From: Natronorubrum aibiense
GTDB lineage: Archaea > Halobacteriota > Halobacteria > Halobacteriales > Natrialbaceae
Direction: 5' to 3'
Assembly (NCBI RefSeq): GCF_009392895.1
Contig: NZ_CP045489.1
Coordinates: forward strand, 367,478 to 431,477
Length of the DNA stretch: 64,000 bases
Shown: positions 34,255-42,415 of the stretch, piece by piece
How positions within the stretch are numbered: the first letter of the stretch is position 1
Layout: each line of letters begins with the position of its first letter
The notes under the pieces: model-generated
Seen by the model: the letters and a program-made list of their open reading frames with translations, nothing else
Databases searched by the model: none
Told to the model about the DNA's origin: nothing
Made by a program: the position numbers and the translations under genes

Positions 34255-35766
34255 TCAGAACCGCTGGTCATCGGTGTCGTAGAACCACTCTTCAGGATAT
34301 GGATACCACCAGTCGTGGACTTTTGGGTTCCAGTCGATGACGCCCATTTTCGTCTGTCGGAACGCATCAAGCCCCTGTCGGCCGAGTTCGCGGCCGATAC
34401 CGGAGTGTTTCCAACCGCCGAACGGAATCGCGTCGTTGTCGATCATCGGATTGTTGATCCAGACCATACCAGCTTCTAGCGACTCGTATGCTTGCATCGC
34501 CTCCTCGAGGTCCGTCGTAAAGACTGACGCACCCAGTCCAAATTCGGAGCGGTTAGCCTCAGCAATCGCTTCCTCAAAGCTCTCGACTCGGCATATCGGC
34601 GCGATGGGGCCGAACACTTCCTCGCGGATGATCTCCATCTCCGGCGTCACGTCCGTCAACACCGTCGGCTCGTAGAACCAGCCTGTTTCCTGGTCCGGCG
34701 GCACGCGACCGCCACACTCGAGTGTCGCCCCCTTTTCGAGGGCGTCGTCAACCAATCGTTGTACGTTGTCTCGGGCAGCCTCGCTGACGAGCGGGCCGAT
34801 CTCGCTGGAGTCAAATCCGTTGCCGACCCGAAGTTCCTGCGTCATCTCAATGAGGCCGTCGACGAACTCATCGTGGACAGCGTCATGGACGTAAAACCGC
34901 TCGGCGGACGTACAGACCTGACCGGAGAGGTGGAAAGCTGCCGTTGTCGAGCCAGCGACTGCAACATCCATTGGGGCGTTTTCAGTGACGAGCAGCGGGT
35001 CGTTGCCGCCAGCTTCGATGACAGCTGGCATCAACTGATCGGCACACGACGTACTTACCTTCCGACCGGTTTCGACGCCGCCAGTGAATGCGACGGCATC
35101 CGTCCCGTCCGACTGAATCATCGCCTGTGCAGTTTCGCCGCGGCCGGTAAGACACGAGACCAGGCCATCGGGTAGCTCTCGGAAGTGCTTCATAAACTGG
35201 AGCGTCGAGAGCGGCGTCTGTTCGGATGGTTTAACGATAACCGCATTCCCGGCCGCGAGGGAAGCGGCGACCGTCCAGGCCGTCAGTAAGACGGGGAAGT
35301 TCGATGGAACGATATGAACGGTGACGCCGTAGGGAAACGCCCGGTCGAACTGAAACGATTCCGCCTGTGTCGAGCCGGGAACGTTTCCCTGTTCGTCGCG
35401 TGCCATTTCGGCGTAGTACCGGAAGATTCCCGCGACGTTTGCGAGTTCACCTTCCGATTCAGGGTAGGGCTTCCCGTGCTCGCTCGTCATCAGCTTCGCG
35501 ATGCGCTCGAAGTCGTCCGCTTCGATCGAATCAGCAACGTCATGAAGGTGGGCTGAGCGCGTTCCTGCGGGTTCTCGTCCCCATGCCGACTGCACTTCAA
35601 CGGCTTTCTCAATGATGGCTTCGATTTCGTCAGAGTTGCAGACGGCGACGGTTCCCACCGACTCCTCGGTCGCAGGATCGATGACGTTCATCGACTCGAG
35701 TGACTCGCTCTCTCGGAACGTCCCGTCGGCGAAGATGTGGCGTCCGAATGGATCGAATGCAGTCAT
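34255..35766 (-). CDS. Aldehyde dehydrogenase (NAD(P)+ dependent)
   Basis: The 503-residue enzyme oxidises an aldehyde to a carboxylic acid. NAD-binding motifs are VHIVPSNFPVLLTAWTVAAS and VIVKPSEQTPLSTLQF. The catalytic glutamate is in PAVIEAGGNDPLLV and the nucleophilic cysteine in SGQVCTSAERF. The C-terminal part has EEVFGPIAPICRVESFEEA and IPFGGWKHSGIGRELG. It ends with an extra tail rich in W and Y (WWYPYPEEWFYD). It is the last gene of an operon with a glycosyltransferase and a cupin, so its substrate is probably the product of that set. Confidence 0.88.
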   Translation of the reverse strand: MTAFDPFGRHIFADGTFRESESLESMNVIDPATEESVGTVAVCNSDEIEAIIEKAVEVQSAWGREPAGTRSAHLHDVADSIEADDFERIAKLMTSEHGKPYPESEGELANVAGIFRYYAEMARDEQGNVPGSTQAESFQFDRAFPYGVTVHIVPSNFPVLLTAWTVAASLAAGNAVIVKPSEQTPLSTLQFMKHFRELPDGLVSCLTGRGETAQAMIQSDGTDAVAFTGGVETGRKVSTSCADQLMPAVIEAGGNDPLLVTENAPMDVAVAGSTTAAFHLSGQVCTSAERFYVHDAVHDEFVDGLIEMTQELRVGNGFDSSEIGPLVSEAARDNVQRLVDDALEKGATLECGGRVPPDQETGWFYEPTVLTDVTPEMEIIREEVFGPIAPICRVESFEEAIAEANRSEFGLGASVFTTDLEEAMQAYESLEAGMVWINNPMIDNDAIPFGGWKHSGIGRELGRQGLDAFRQTKMGVIDWNPKVHDWWYPYPEEWFYDTDDQRF

Positions 35767-35859
35767 CGGTGCCCACCTCGTCGGCGAAGTTCGCCGCGCT
35801 GGTGCTGGCTGCGGGCGAGCCGGCGATCGGACGATGTCTGTCTCATGAGTATCTCTCGT

Positions 35860-36243
35860 TCATCGGCACATGTACACTTTACGCACGGTTTCGTGGACGC
35901 AGCAGGTTCCGGTCCAGCCGGCTGGGAACATTGCGATCGTTCCCGGCTCGATTTCGGTGACAGTACCGTCTTTATGTGTATAGGTCGCGCTGCCCTCGAG
36001 GAAGTGGCAGAACTCGTCTCGCTCAACCGTACACTCCCAGTGGCCGGGCGTACAGGACCAGATACCGCTTTCCGACTCGCCGTCAGGTCCGGTGTAAAGA
36101 ATCATCCCTGCCGTGTGGGACTCACCCTCGATCATGTCTGGAACCGGACCCCAGTCGTCGAGGTCATCGATGTCGATCTCGGTCGGGTTCCTAAGCACGC
36201 TCGCGGCCGGTGACTCGCTGTCGATCGGTGGTTCCTCAGGCAT
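35860..36243 (-). CDS. Cupin-domain protein (DUF861-like)
   Basis: The 127-residue protein is a single cupin of the ureidoglycine-aminohydrolase-type family. Strands around GIWSCTPGHWECTVERDEFC and HFLEGSATYTHKDG form the first metal motif, and EIEPGTIAMFPAGWTGTCCV the second. The family often accompanies amine-oxidase clusters in bacteria, where it may act on an aldehyde or imine. Its start overlaps the stop of the glycosyltransferase gene by eight bases, so the two are translated together. Its catalytic status is not clear. Confidence 0.75.
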   Translation of the reverse strand: MPEEPPIDSESPAASVLRNPTEIDIDDLDDWGPVPDMIEGESHTAGMILYTGPDGESESGIWSCTPGHWECTVERDEFCHFLEGSATYTHKDGTVTEIEPGTIAMFPAGWTGTCCVHETVRKVYMCR

Positions 36244-37534
36244 GGCTCTCCAGCAGGTCGTCGAGCAGCGTTGCCGCCTTTTTTGTGCCGCTATTTTCCT
36301 GCATATCGGCGGCTGTTGTCGCGACGTTTGCCTGAATCTCCTCGTCTGTCAGACAGGTCTCGAGTGCGTCAGCAAACTCGTCGGCGGTCCAGTTGGAGCG
36401 GTGGAGTTTGATACCATGGTTCGTCTCGTCAAGTCGCGTCGCATTGTCCTGACCATCCCAGACGTATGGCATGACGATTGCCGGCTTCCCGTAGTAGAGA
36501 CACTCGTTGAACGTATTGTTTCCGCCGTGGTGGATGACGATGTCGGCCTGAGAGATTACTGACTGCTGCGGGAACCAGCTATCGATTTCGACGTTGTCAG
36601 GAATTCGGTCCTCATTGTATTCATCGATGTACTCGCCGACGTTCACAAGGAAACGGTACGGCTGTGTTCCGAAGAAGTCGATAAGCCGATTCATCAATTC
36701 TGTATCACCCGCACCAAGGCTTCCGTAGCTTAGGTACACCAGCGGGTCGTCCTCGTTGCCGATCGACGGCACCTCGTAGGTCTCGCTCTCCTCTCGAAGA
36801 CAGCCGTTGAGGTACTGGAACCGATCCGGATCGAGTTCGTTCCAGCGGTCCCAGCGCAGTCGTTCGGGGTACTTGAGCAAGTTGAGATACGGCGAGGGCT
36901 CGAGGAACAGTCCTCGCGGATACGGATCCTCGCCGTGTTCTCTGAGGAAATCGTTAAAATCATCGTGTACCGGTGCGATCAGTTCCTTGTATCGGCGTTC
37001 AAACTCGTGGTGACTCTCCATATCGTCCGCCCGACAGCCCGACAGGTACGGCGGGATGTTAGAATCGGGTATTTCATTCTCTGAGCAGGAGACGATTCGG
37101 ACCCAGGGAACGCCGTACTGTTTGATAGCTGGGAACAGAACGACGTTGTCGACGCAGATCAGATCCGGATCAACCTCCTCCAACACGTCCGGTAGTTCCT
37201 TCTGGGCCCACTTTGCGGTCTCAACGATGGCATCCCAGCACTCGGTAATATAGTTGTCAAGCTGGTCGTAGGGTTCCTTGTCGAAGTTCGGGATGTGCTT
37301 ATTAATGAAGTCATCCCAGTACTTCGCTTTCTCGTCGGCAGTCAGAGATGGGTTTGCCATATTGACCTCATAGGTCTCGAACCCGTGGTTTTCGAACACT
37401 TCTGCCATCGGTGGGTCGGTGAGGAAGACGGGCTCGTGACCGAGCTCTCGACACTCCTGTGCGATCCCAACTGAATTGAGCGCTGGGCCGTACGCCGCTT
37501 CGGGGAAGAACGCGATCGTCTTGCCGTCGCTCAT
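36236..37534 (-). CDS. UGT-type (GT1) glycosyltransferase
   Basis: The 432-residue protein has the GT-B fold of the UDP-glycosyltransferase/macrolide glycosyltransferase family. The N-terminal acceptor domain starts KTIAFFPEAAYGPALNSVGI and contains DPDLICVDNVVLFPA. The C-terminal donor domain has LVYLSYGSLGAGDTELMNR and the signature ADIVIHHGGNNTFNECLYYG with VMPYVWDGQDNATRLDE. It transfers a sugar from a nucleotide sugar to a small acceptor, probably in the cytosol. Such enzymes are unusual within amine catabolism. It is first in an operon with a cupin and an aldehyde dehydrogenase and is divergent from an IclR gene. Confidence 0.82.
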   Translation of the reverse strand: MSDGKTIAFFPEAAYGPALNSVGIAQECRELGHEPVFLTDPPMAEVFENHGFETYEVNMANPSLTADEKAKYWDDFINKHIPNFDKEPYDQLDNYITECWDAIVETAKWAQKELPDVLEEVDPDLICVDNVVLFPAIKQYGVPWVRIVSCSENEIPDSNIPPYLSGCRADDMESHHEFERRYKELIAPVHDDFNDFLREHGEDPYPRGLFLEPSPYLNLLKYPERLRWDRWNELDPDRFQYLNGCLREESETYEVPSIGNEDDPLVYLSYGSLGAGDTELMNRLIDFFGTQPYRFLVNVGEYIDEYNEDRIPDNVEIDSWFPQQSVISQADIVIHHGGNNTFNECLYYGKPAIVMPYVWDGQDNATRLDETNHGIKLHRSNWTADEFADALETCLTDEEIQANVATTAADMQENSGTKKAATLLDDLLESHA

Positions 37535-37753
37535 GAGCGGTTCACCCCGTCACAGACGTCGGTCATTGCGCAACAGTTGTCGTTCGGACCCCGTATGGTG
37601 TTTTTACCCATGACTGTGTATCACTGACTCATACATCATAAATCATGCGCCGAATCAGAATTGCAGGTGGTGTTCGGAGTTCAGATCCATTCAAGCCATG
37701 TTGGCGTTTTACGTATGGTGAAATGTTATGTACCACCACAGCAATCACATACC

Positions 37754-38539
37754 ATGGGCGAGACCACCACGGCACGGCCGGTTCGAACAACCAAGACATC
37801 CTTTCGGATCATCGAGTTCGTCCAAGATCATGAACACACGACACTGACAGAGATCGCAGACGGTGTCGACATTGCCTACAGCACGGCACACAACCACCTC
37901 GCAACGCTCTGCGAAGAAGGTTGGCTCGTCGAACAAGACGGTGTATACGAAATCGGGCTCAAATTTCTGCACCTCGGGCGGTCAGCGTACTACCGAACAC
38001 CGCTGTTCAACATCGCCCGACGGCACGTGAGTGAACTTGCCGAACAGATAAATCTGGAAGTTGAATTTCTCGTCGAGGAGCACGGCCGACTCATTTCCAT
38101 CGCCGATGTCATCCACGAACCGAAAGGCTACGGTAACCCCGATGAAAGCACGTGGAGCGATGGACGGTACTACTACATGCACAACACCGCCTCAGGGAAG
38201 GTGATCCTGGCCGAACTTCCGGACGACCGGGTTGAGGAGATTCTCGATCGATGGGGACTCCCCGCACAAACACCCTACTCAGTCACTGATCGTGAGCAAC
38301 TCTACGACCAATTAGACACCATTCGCGACCAAGGATACGCCGAAATCCATCAGGAAGTGCTGGAGGGGTTCTCTAACATCAGTGCCGCGGTCACGCTGCC
38401 CGACGGCCGTGTTTTCGGTTCACTCAGCATCGGCTGGCCAACTTACATTTACGAGAACGGCGTCAAAGATGAAATGATTGACAACCTACTCAACACCGTC
38501 GACGCTATCGAAGCCGATTTTGCAGCCCAACTCGAGTAG
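37754..38539 (+). CDS. IclR-family transcriptional regulator
   Basis: The 261-residue protein has a winged helix (about 12-65) with recognition helix AYSTAHNHLATLCEEGWLV and wing DGVYEIGLKFLHLG, then an effector domain (about 80-255) with the conserved MHNTASGKVILAELP and GYAEIHQEVLEGFSNISAAV. It is similar in layout to the regulator at 22785-23585. It is divergent from the glycosyltransferase-cupin-aldehyde dehydrogenase operon across 219 bases, the expected place for its operator. The ATG at 37754 is preferred to a start 93 bases upstream, which lies in the intergenic region. Confidence 0.88.
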   Translation: MGETTTARPVRTTKTSFRIIEFVQDHEHTTLTEIADGVDIAYSTAHNHLATLCEEGWLVEQDGVYEIGLKFLHLGRSAYYRTPLFNIARRHVSELAEQINLEVEFLVEEHGRLISIADVIHEPKGYGNPDESTWSDGRYYYMHNTASGKVILAELPDDRVEEILDRWGLPAQTPYSVTDREQLYDQLDTIRDQGYAEIHQEVLEGFSNISAAVTLPDGRVFGSLSIGWPTYIYENGVKDEMIDNLLNTVDAIEADFAAQLE

Positions 38540-38572
38540 AGTGCTCGCCAGACACTAACCATCTACGAAAGC

Positions 38573-38642
38573 GATATTAGCTGAAAGTAGGCGCTAAGCC
38601 CCTTCCTCAAGGAGCGAGCGAAGCGATCGAGTGGAGGGGAGA
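38573..38642 (+). repeat. Solo IS200/IS605-like end, type 1
   Basis: GATATTAGCTGAAAGTAGGC, then GCTAAGCCCCTTCCTCAAGG and AGCGAGCGAAGCGA, closing with GGAGGGGAG. The same block, reversed, occurs at 57050-57122 and 63240-63292. No transposase gene is attached. Confidence 0.5.
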
Positions 38643-39171
38643 ATTCACTGACACAAAACCCTATTCAACACGCTATCAGCGGTGATGGAACACCGTCATT
38701 CACCACAAACCGTCTTTGTTTGCTGACTGATCGTACCCTCTCATAGATCACCGACACCGTTTCACGTAACGTAAAATTCGAATTATCGACTATCTCATAC
38801 TCGATAAGAATGCTCTTACCAAGTATGAGCGTAATTTTCGGATCGTTGTATTACATAAGTACCTTTGTAAATATTCGAGAGGGACGTTTCTTGTTGCTGA
38901 CCAATCCGTGACTCTTTTTCACAATATGTGAAGGCTTGCCACTGATAAGGTAGACGGATCGATACGAAGATATGACTGAACAGATACTCTAGTCAGCCCT
39001 AACCGACTAAGAGTTGTTAAATCGAGTCTGTATTCGCTCTCGTTTCGATCACACTGCACTTTACGAAGCGTGAAAATAGTTGACAATCACCGTGATAAAA
39101 TACTGTCGTGGTTATCGCTCCATGGTACTTCCCGAAAGGTGAGCTAGTAGACGCGACTCTAATCAGCGTGA
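38643..39171. other. Intergenic region without visible genes
   Basis: I see no gene in these 529 bases. They separate the IclR gene from the 3' end of the second flavoenzyme gene. AT-rich runs occur at 38820-38880. Confidence 0.35.
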
Positions 39172-40317
39172 TTAATCGCCTGCACTGATGCTGATGAACT
39201 CGAAATCGTCGGAGCGCGTGGTGAACCGGTCGATCGCAAAGGTATCGAGCGAGAACGGTGCGTCTTCGCCCGTAATCAGAGATCGAACGGCGGTAGCAGC
39301 AACCGGTGCAGTCATGACGCCGCGGCCGTTGAAGCCCGTGGCGACGATGAGACCATCTGGTGCGTCTGCCGGTGCATCAAGAATCGGCCGCGTGTCTGGT
39401 GTCGCACCGTCAACGCCAGCCCAGTCGTCGACGTAGCCTGCCTCCTCGAAGCCCTCGAGGAACGTCGGCACAAGATCGGCAACGTGATTCCGAAACGCCT
39501 CATCGGCCTGTCCGCTTGCTCCCTCGGGGTTGTCTTCGGCAAATGACCAGCCACCGATGAGGAAATCGCCGTTATGTTCCGGTCGGAAGTAAACGTGCTC
39601 ACCGGGGAACCAACCCATCGGAAATCCCTCAGGCAGCGGTGACTTCGGCTCGAGTACGATACACTGCGTTCGGTAGGGGCGAACCGGAATCGGGACGTGT
39701 TCAAGCAGGAACTCGCGGCTTCGCCAACCTGCCGCACAGACCACGTGATCGGCATCGATGCGACCGTCTTCGGTTTCGAGACCGACGACGTCATCATCCT
39801 CGACGAGTAGGTTGCGAACGGCCGTGTTCGTGTGGAAGGTTGCGCCGTCGTCGCGAGCGTCGTGGTGCAACGTCATTGCGAACGTGTATGGATCGACAAA
39901 GCCCGAGACGCGATGTTCGATAACGCCGGCATGATCCGAGAAATCGAACGTCGGGTACTGCTCGCGCGCCGTCTCCCGGTCGAGGTAGCGGACGGGGAGG
40001 CCCTCCGCTGCGAGTCGCGCTGCGTACCGTCGCTTTTCATCTTCCCGATCAGGCGTGACAAGACCGATACTCGGCAGTTCTGTGAAGGTGAACTCGTCAG
40101 TCCCATCGTACTCCCGAAAGAAATCAACTGCGTGCCAGCCGATGTCTGGCTTGTCCTCATAACTCGAGAGCATCGTGACTTCGCCGGCTGCAAGTGCCGA
40201 CGCTTCGCTCGCAAGTTGTCCTTTCTCAAAAACCTCGACTTCGTAGTCGGATGCGAGCTTACGTGCGACGGCGCAGCCAATGACGCCGCCGCCCACGATA
40301 GCGATGCGTTCGCTCAT
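39172..40317 (-). CDS. FAD-dependent DAO-family amine oxidoreductase, paralogue
   Basis: The 381-residue flavoenzyme carries the FAD motif IAIVGGGVIGCAVARKLAS (about 5-23) and the later VVCAAGWRSREF, YRTQCIVLEP and DTRPILDAPADAPDGLIVAT with GFNGRGVM. Aligned by eye with the protein at 24077-25237 it agrees in order along the whole length, including the motifs WVDPYT/FVDPYT and HLYFRPE/HVYFRPE. It probably oxidises a related amine. A degenerate aminotransferase tail lies just upstream in the same direction, so an aminotransferase-flavoenzyme operon was once present here. Confidence 0.82.
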   Translation of the reverse strand: MSERIAIVGGGVIGCAVARKLASDYEVEVFEKGQLASEASALAAGEVTMLSSYEDKPDIGWHAVDFFREYDGTDEFTFTELPSIGLVTPDREDEKRRYAARLAAEGLPVRYLDRETAREQYPTFDFSDHAGVIEHRVSGFVDPYTFAMTLHHDARDDGATFHTNTAVRNLLVEDDDVVGLETEDGRIDADHVVCAAGWRSREFLLEHVPIPVRPYRTQCIVLEPKSPLPEGFPMGWFPGEHVYFRPEHNGDFLIGGWSFAEDNPEGASGQADEAFRNHVADLVPTFLEGFEEAGYVDDWAGVDGATPDTRPILDAPADAPDGLIVATGFNGRGVMTAPVAATAVRSLITGEDAPFSLDTFAIDRFTTRSDDFEFISISAGD

Positions 40318-40420
40318 TGGGCGGCCTCCTGGTCGGTTCTATCGCATTCAGTCCTGATTGTGGTCGTAGCAGTTACAGTCATGAACATATCTGTTACTGG
40401 TAGTGTCATTGTCGTTCTCG

Positions 40421-40680
40421 TCATTTGTATATGGTTCTCTGCGTTATAGACGCCTTCCTCGACGCGCAGTTGAGCTTCCGTGTGTACGTCGTAAAGATCC
40501 GCTCGCTCTGCATCCGGTTGACAAACAGTGCACCGTCAGCTATCATCTCATGCCACCAATGGGCAAACTGCATACTGTTCTCGTGCCACACAACCCGGTA
40601 GTGGCGGATCTCATGTTCAGTCATGCATACTCGCCCTATTGACCCGACGTCCTGGACGTTGACCAAAACATCCACATCGT
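40421..40680 (-). pseudogene. C-terminal remnant of a class III aminotransferase
   Basis: The minus-strand reading VLVNVQDVGSIGRVCMTEHE, then QFAHWWHEMIADGALFVN and ERIFTTYT, matches the C-terminal region LPVNVQNVGSMGQVYMTDAD to ERFFTTYT of the enzyme at 30194-31588. After TTYT the frame shifts. In the next frame the sequence continues HTEAQLRVEEGVYNA, paralleling HTEEEIDHALEIAEE. The first about 380 residues are missing. It is a decayed paralogue upstream of the second flavoenzyme gene. Confidence 0.75.
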
Positions 40681-40857
40681 CGGTTTACCTGTGGTCACTA
40701 GGACATACTGTGGATTGAAAGAAGAGGATTTTATTAATACTTTGGGAAGAACAACCACATACTAATAGATGTCAAATAAAACACTATTGGGCACTAACCC
40801 TGATAATCAGCAGTGCAGTCTGAGTAACATCCCTTGCTCTCAGAAAATAGGGGACCT

Positions 40858-42300
40858 CTATTGCGGATACGCGTCGTGCCACGGGCGCTGGCACTCGAGT
40901 GTCCCGGCGGCAGCAAGTACGTCCTCGTCGCGATGGCGCGGTGCCGCAATCTGCATGCCAATCGGCAACCCGTCATCGGAGAATCCAGCAGGCGTGGAGG
41001 CCGCCGGCTGACCGGTTAAGTTGTACGGCTGCGTCAGGATCCAGCCGCGGTACGGTTCGATCTCGGTTCCACCAATCTGTCCTGGATACTCGCCGTGGGC
41101 AAACGGCGGAACCGCCATTGTCGCCGACACGAGTAGGTCGTACTCTCCAAAGACATCGCAGAGACCGTCAAGGACGTTTGTCCGAACAACGTTCGCATCA
41201 CGGTAGGCTTTCATCGTTGGTTCGTCCGACTCGAGTATCAGGTTAACCAGGTAGGGACGAAGTTTCTTGCGATCCGCACCGTACGGATCGAAGCCATCGT
41301 CCTCTAGGTTCTCGAGGAGCATACCCCACAGGACGTTGGCGAAGGTGTAGTAAGCGTCGACGATTTCCTCTTTGGTGTGACCAAGGTCAGGTGTGATATG
41401 CTCGACAGTCGCCCCTGCGTCTTCGAAGGCCTCGACAGCTTCACTGAGAACATCTGTCACTGCATAAGAGACTGGGTACGTACCGAGATCCGGGCTGTAC
41501 GCGATTTTCAAATCGCCGATAGGGCGATCAGGTGCGTCCACGTACTTCGTTCCGTCGTCGGGAAGCGAGAATGGATCACGCTGATCCGGACCGGCCATGA
41601 CATCAAGCATGAGTGCGGCGTCCTTGACGGTTCGGCTCATCGGTCCGAGATGGCTGAACGGTGTGTGATTGCTGAATGCGTTCGGTCGACTGGGGTCAGG
41701 CACGAGGCCGAACGTAGGTTTGTGGCCGAACACGCCGCAGCAGGCCGCTGGTACGCGAATGGAGCCGCCGGTATCCGAGCCTTGCGCAATCGGAACGAGC
41801 GAGTCGCCGAGGGCAGCCCCCGCACCGCCTGAAGAGCCGCCCGAAATTTTCGCCGGATCAAACGGTGTCCCTGTGGGACCGGCGACCAGATTATCAGTCG
41901 CGACGCCCAACCCGAACTCGGGCGTGTTCGTCTTTCCGACGATGATCGCACCTGCATTTTTCAACCGCGAGACGAACAGGTCATCCTCGTCAGCGACGTT
42001 GTCCACGTACAGTTTCGAGCCGAACGTCGTCCGGATTCCCTCGACGTTATCCAGGTCCTTGATCGCGACCGGTACGCCGTGGAGCGGTCCGAGCGGTTCG
42101 CCGTTCTCGATCGCTTGCTCGGCCTCATGGGCCTGTTCATAGGCCAGGTCTTCGGTTACGGTGATGAAGGCGTTCGTCCGGTCGTTTCGGTCAGCGATTC
42201 GATCGAGATGCGCGTCGACTACATCGGTCGGCGATACGTCGCCGTCTCGAATCTGTCGGGCCATCCCCGTAGCAGACATGTGAATGAGTTCGTCAGTCAT
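40858..42300 (-). CDS. Amidase-signature-family hydrolase
   Basis: The 480-residue enzyme hydrolyses a carboxamide. The Ser-cisSer-Lys triad is visible as K81 in GVPVAIKDLDN, S156 in ISGGSSGGAGAA and S180 in GSDTGGSIRVPAACCG. Family features include the start DGDVSPTDVVDAHLDRIADRN and a C-terminal LTGQPAASTPAGFSDDGLPI. It is not GatA by context, since no gatB or gatC is nearby. It is divergent from a tungsten-type aldehyde oxidoreductase gene. The product acid and ammonia would feed the local nitrogen catabolism. The ATG at 42300 is chosen, and an in-frame start at 42333 is also possible. Confidence 0.85.
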   Translation of the reverse strand: MTDELIHMSATGMARQIRDGDVSPTDVVDAHLDRIADRNDRTNAFITVTEDLAYEQAHEAEQAIENGEPLGPLHGVPVAIKDLDNVEGIRTTFGSKLYVDNVADEDDLFVSRLKNAGAIIVGKTNTPEFGLGVATDNLVAGPTGTPFDPAKISGGSSGGAGAALGDSLVPIAQGSDTGGSIRVPAACCGVFGHKPTFGLVPDPSRPNAFSNHTPFSHLGPMSRTVKDAALMLDVMAGPDQRDPFSLPDDGTKYVDAPDRPIGDLKIAYSPDLGTYPVSYAVTDVLSEAVEAFEDAGATVEHITPDLGHTKEEIVDAYYTFANVLWGMLLENLEDDGFDPYGADRKKLRPYLVNLILESDEPTMKAYRDANVVRTNVLDGLCDVFGEYDLLVSATMAVPPFAHGEYPGQIGGTEIEPYRGWILTQPYNLTGQPAASTPAGFSDDGLPIGMQIAAPRHRDEDVLAAAGTLECQRPWHDAYPQ

Positions 42301-42382
42301 AGCTGCTAGCTCGTTTGCAGTGGTGAAAACCATATGGGATATTCACACACCCTGCCAGCGTTTACCGACGGGCGGTCGTGTA

Positions 42383-42394
42383 CTTATTTATAGG
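42383..42394 (+). promoter_or_regulatory. TATA box of the aldehyde oxidoreductase gene
   Basis: CTTATTTATAGG lies 22-33 bases before the ATG at 42416. It supports that start over the longer open frame, which would overlap the divergent amidase gene. Confidence 0.5.
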
Positions 42395-42415
42395 TTGATA
42401 TCCCTGTGTTTGATA

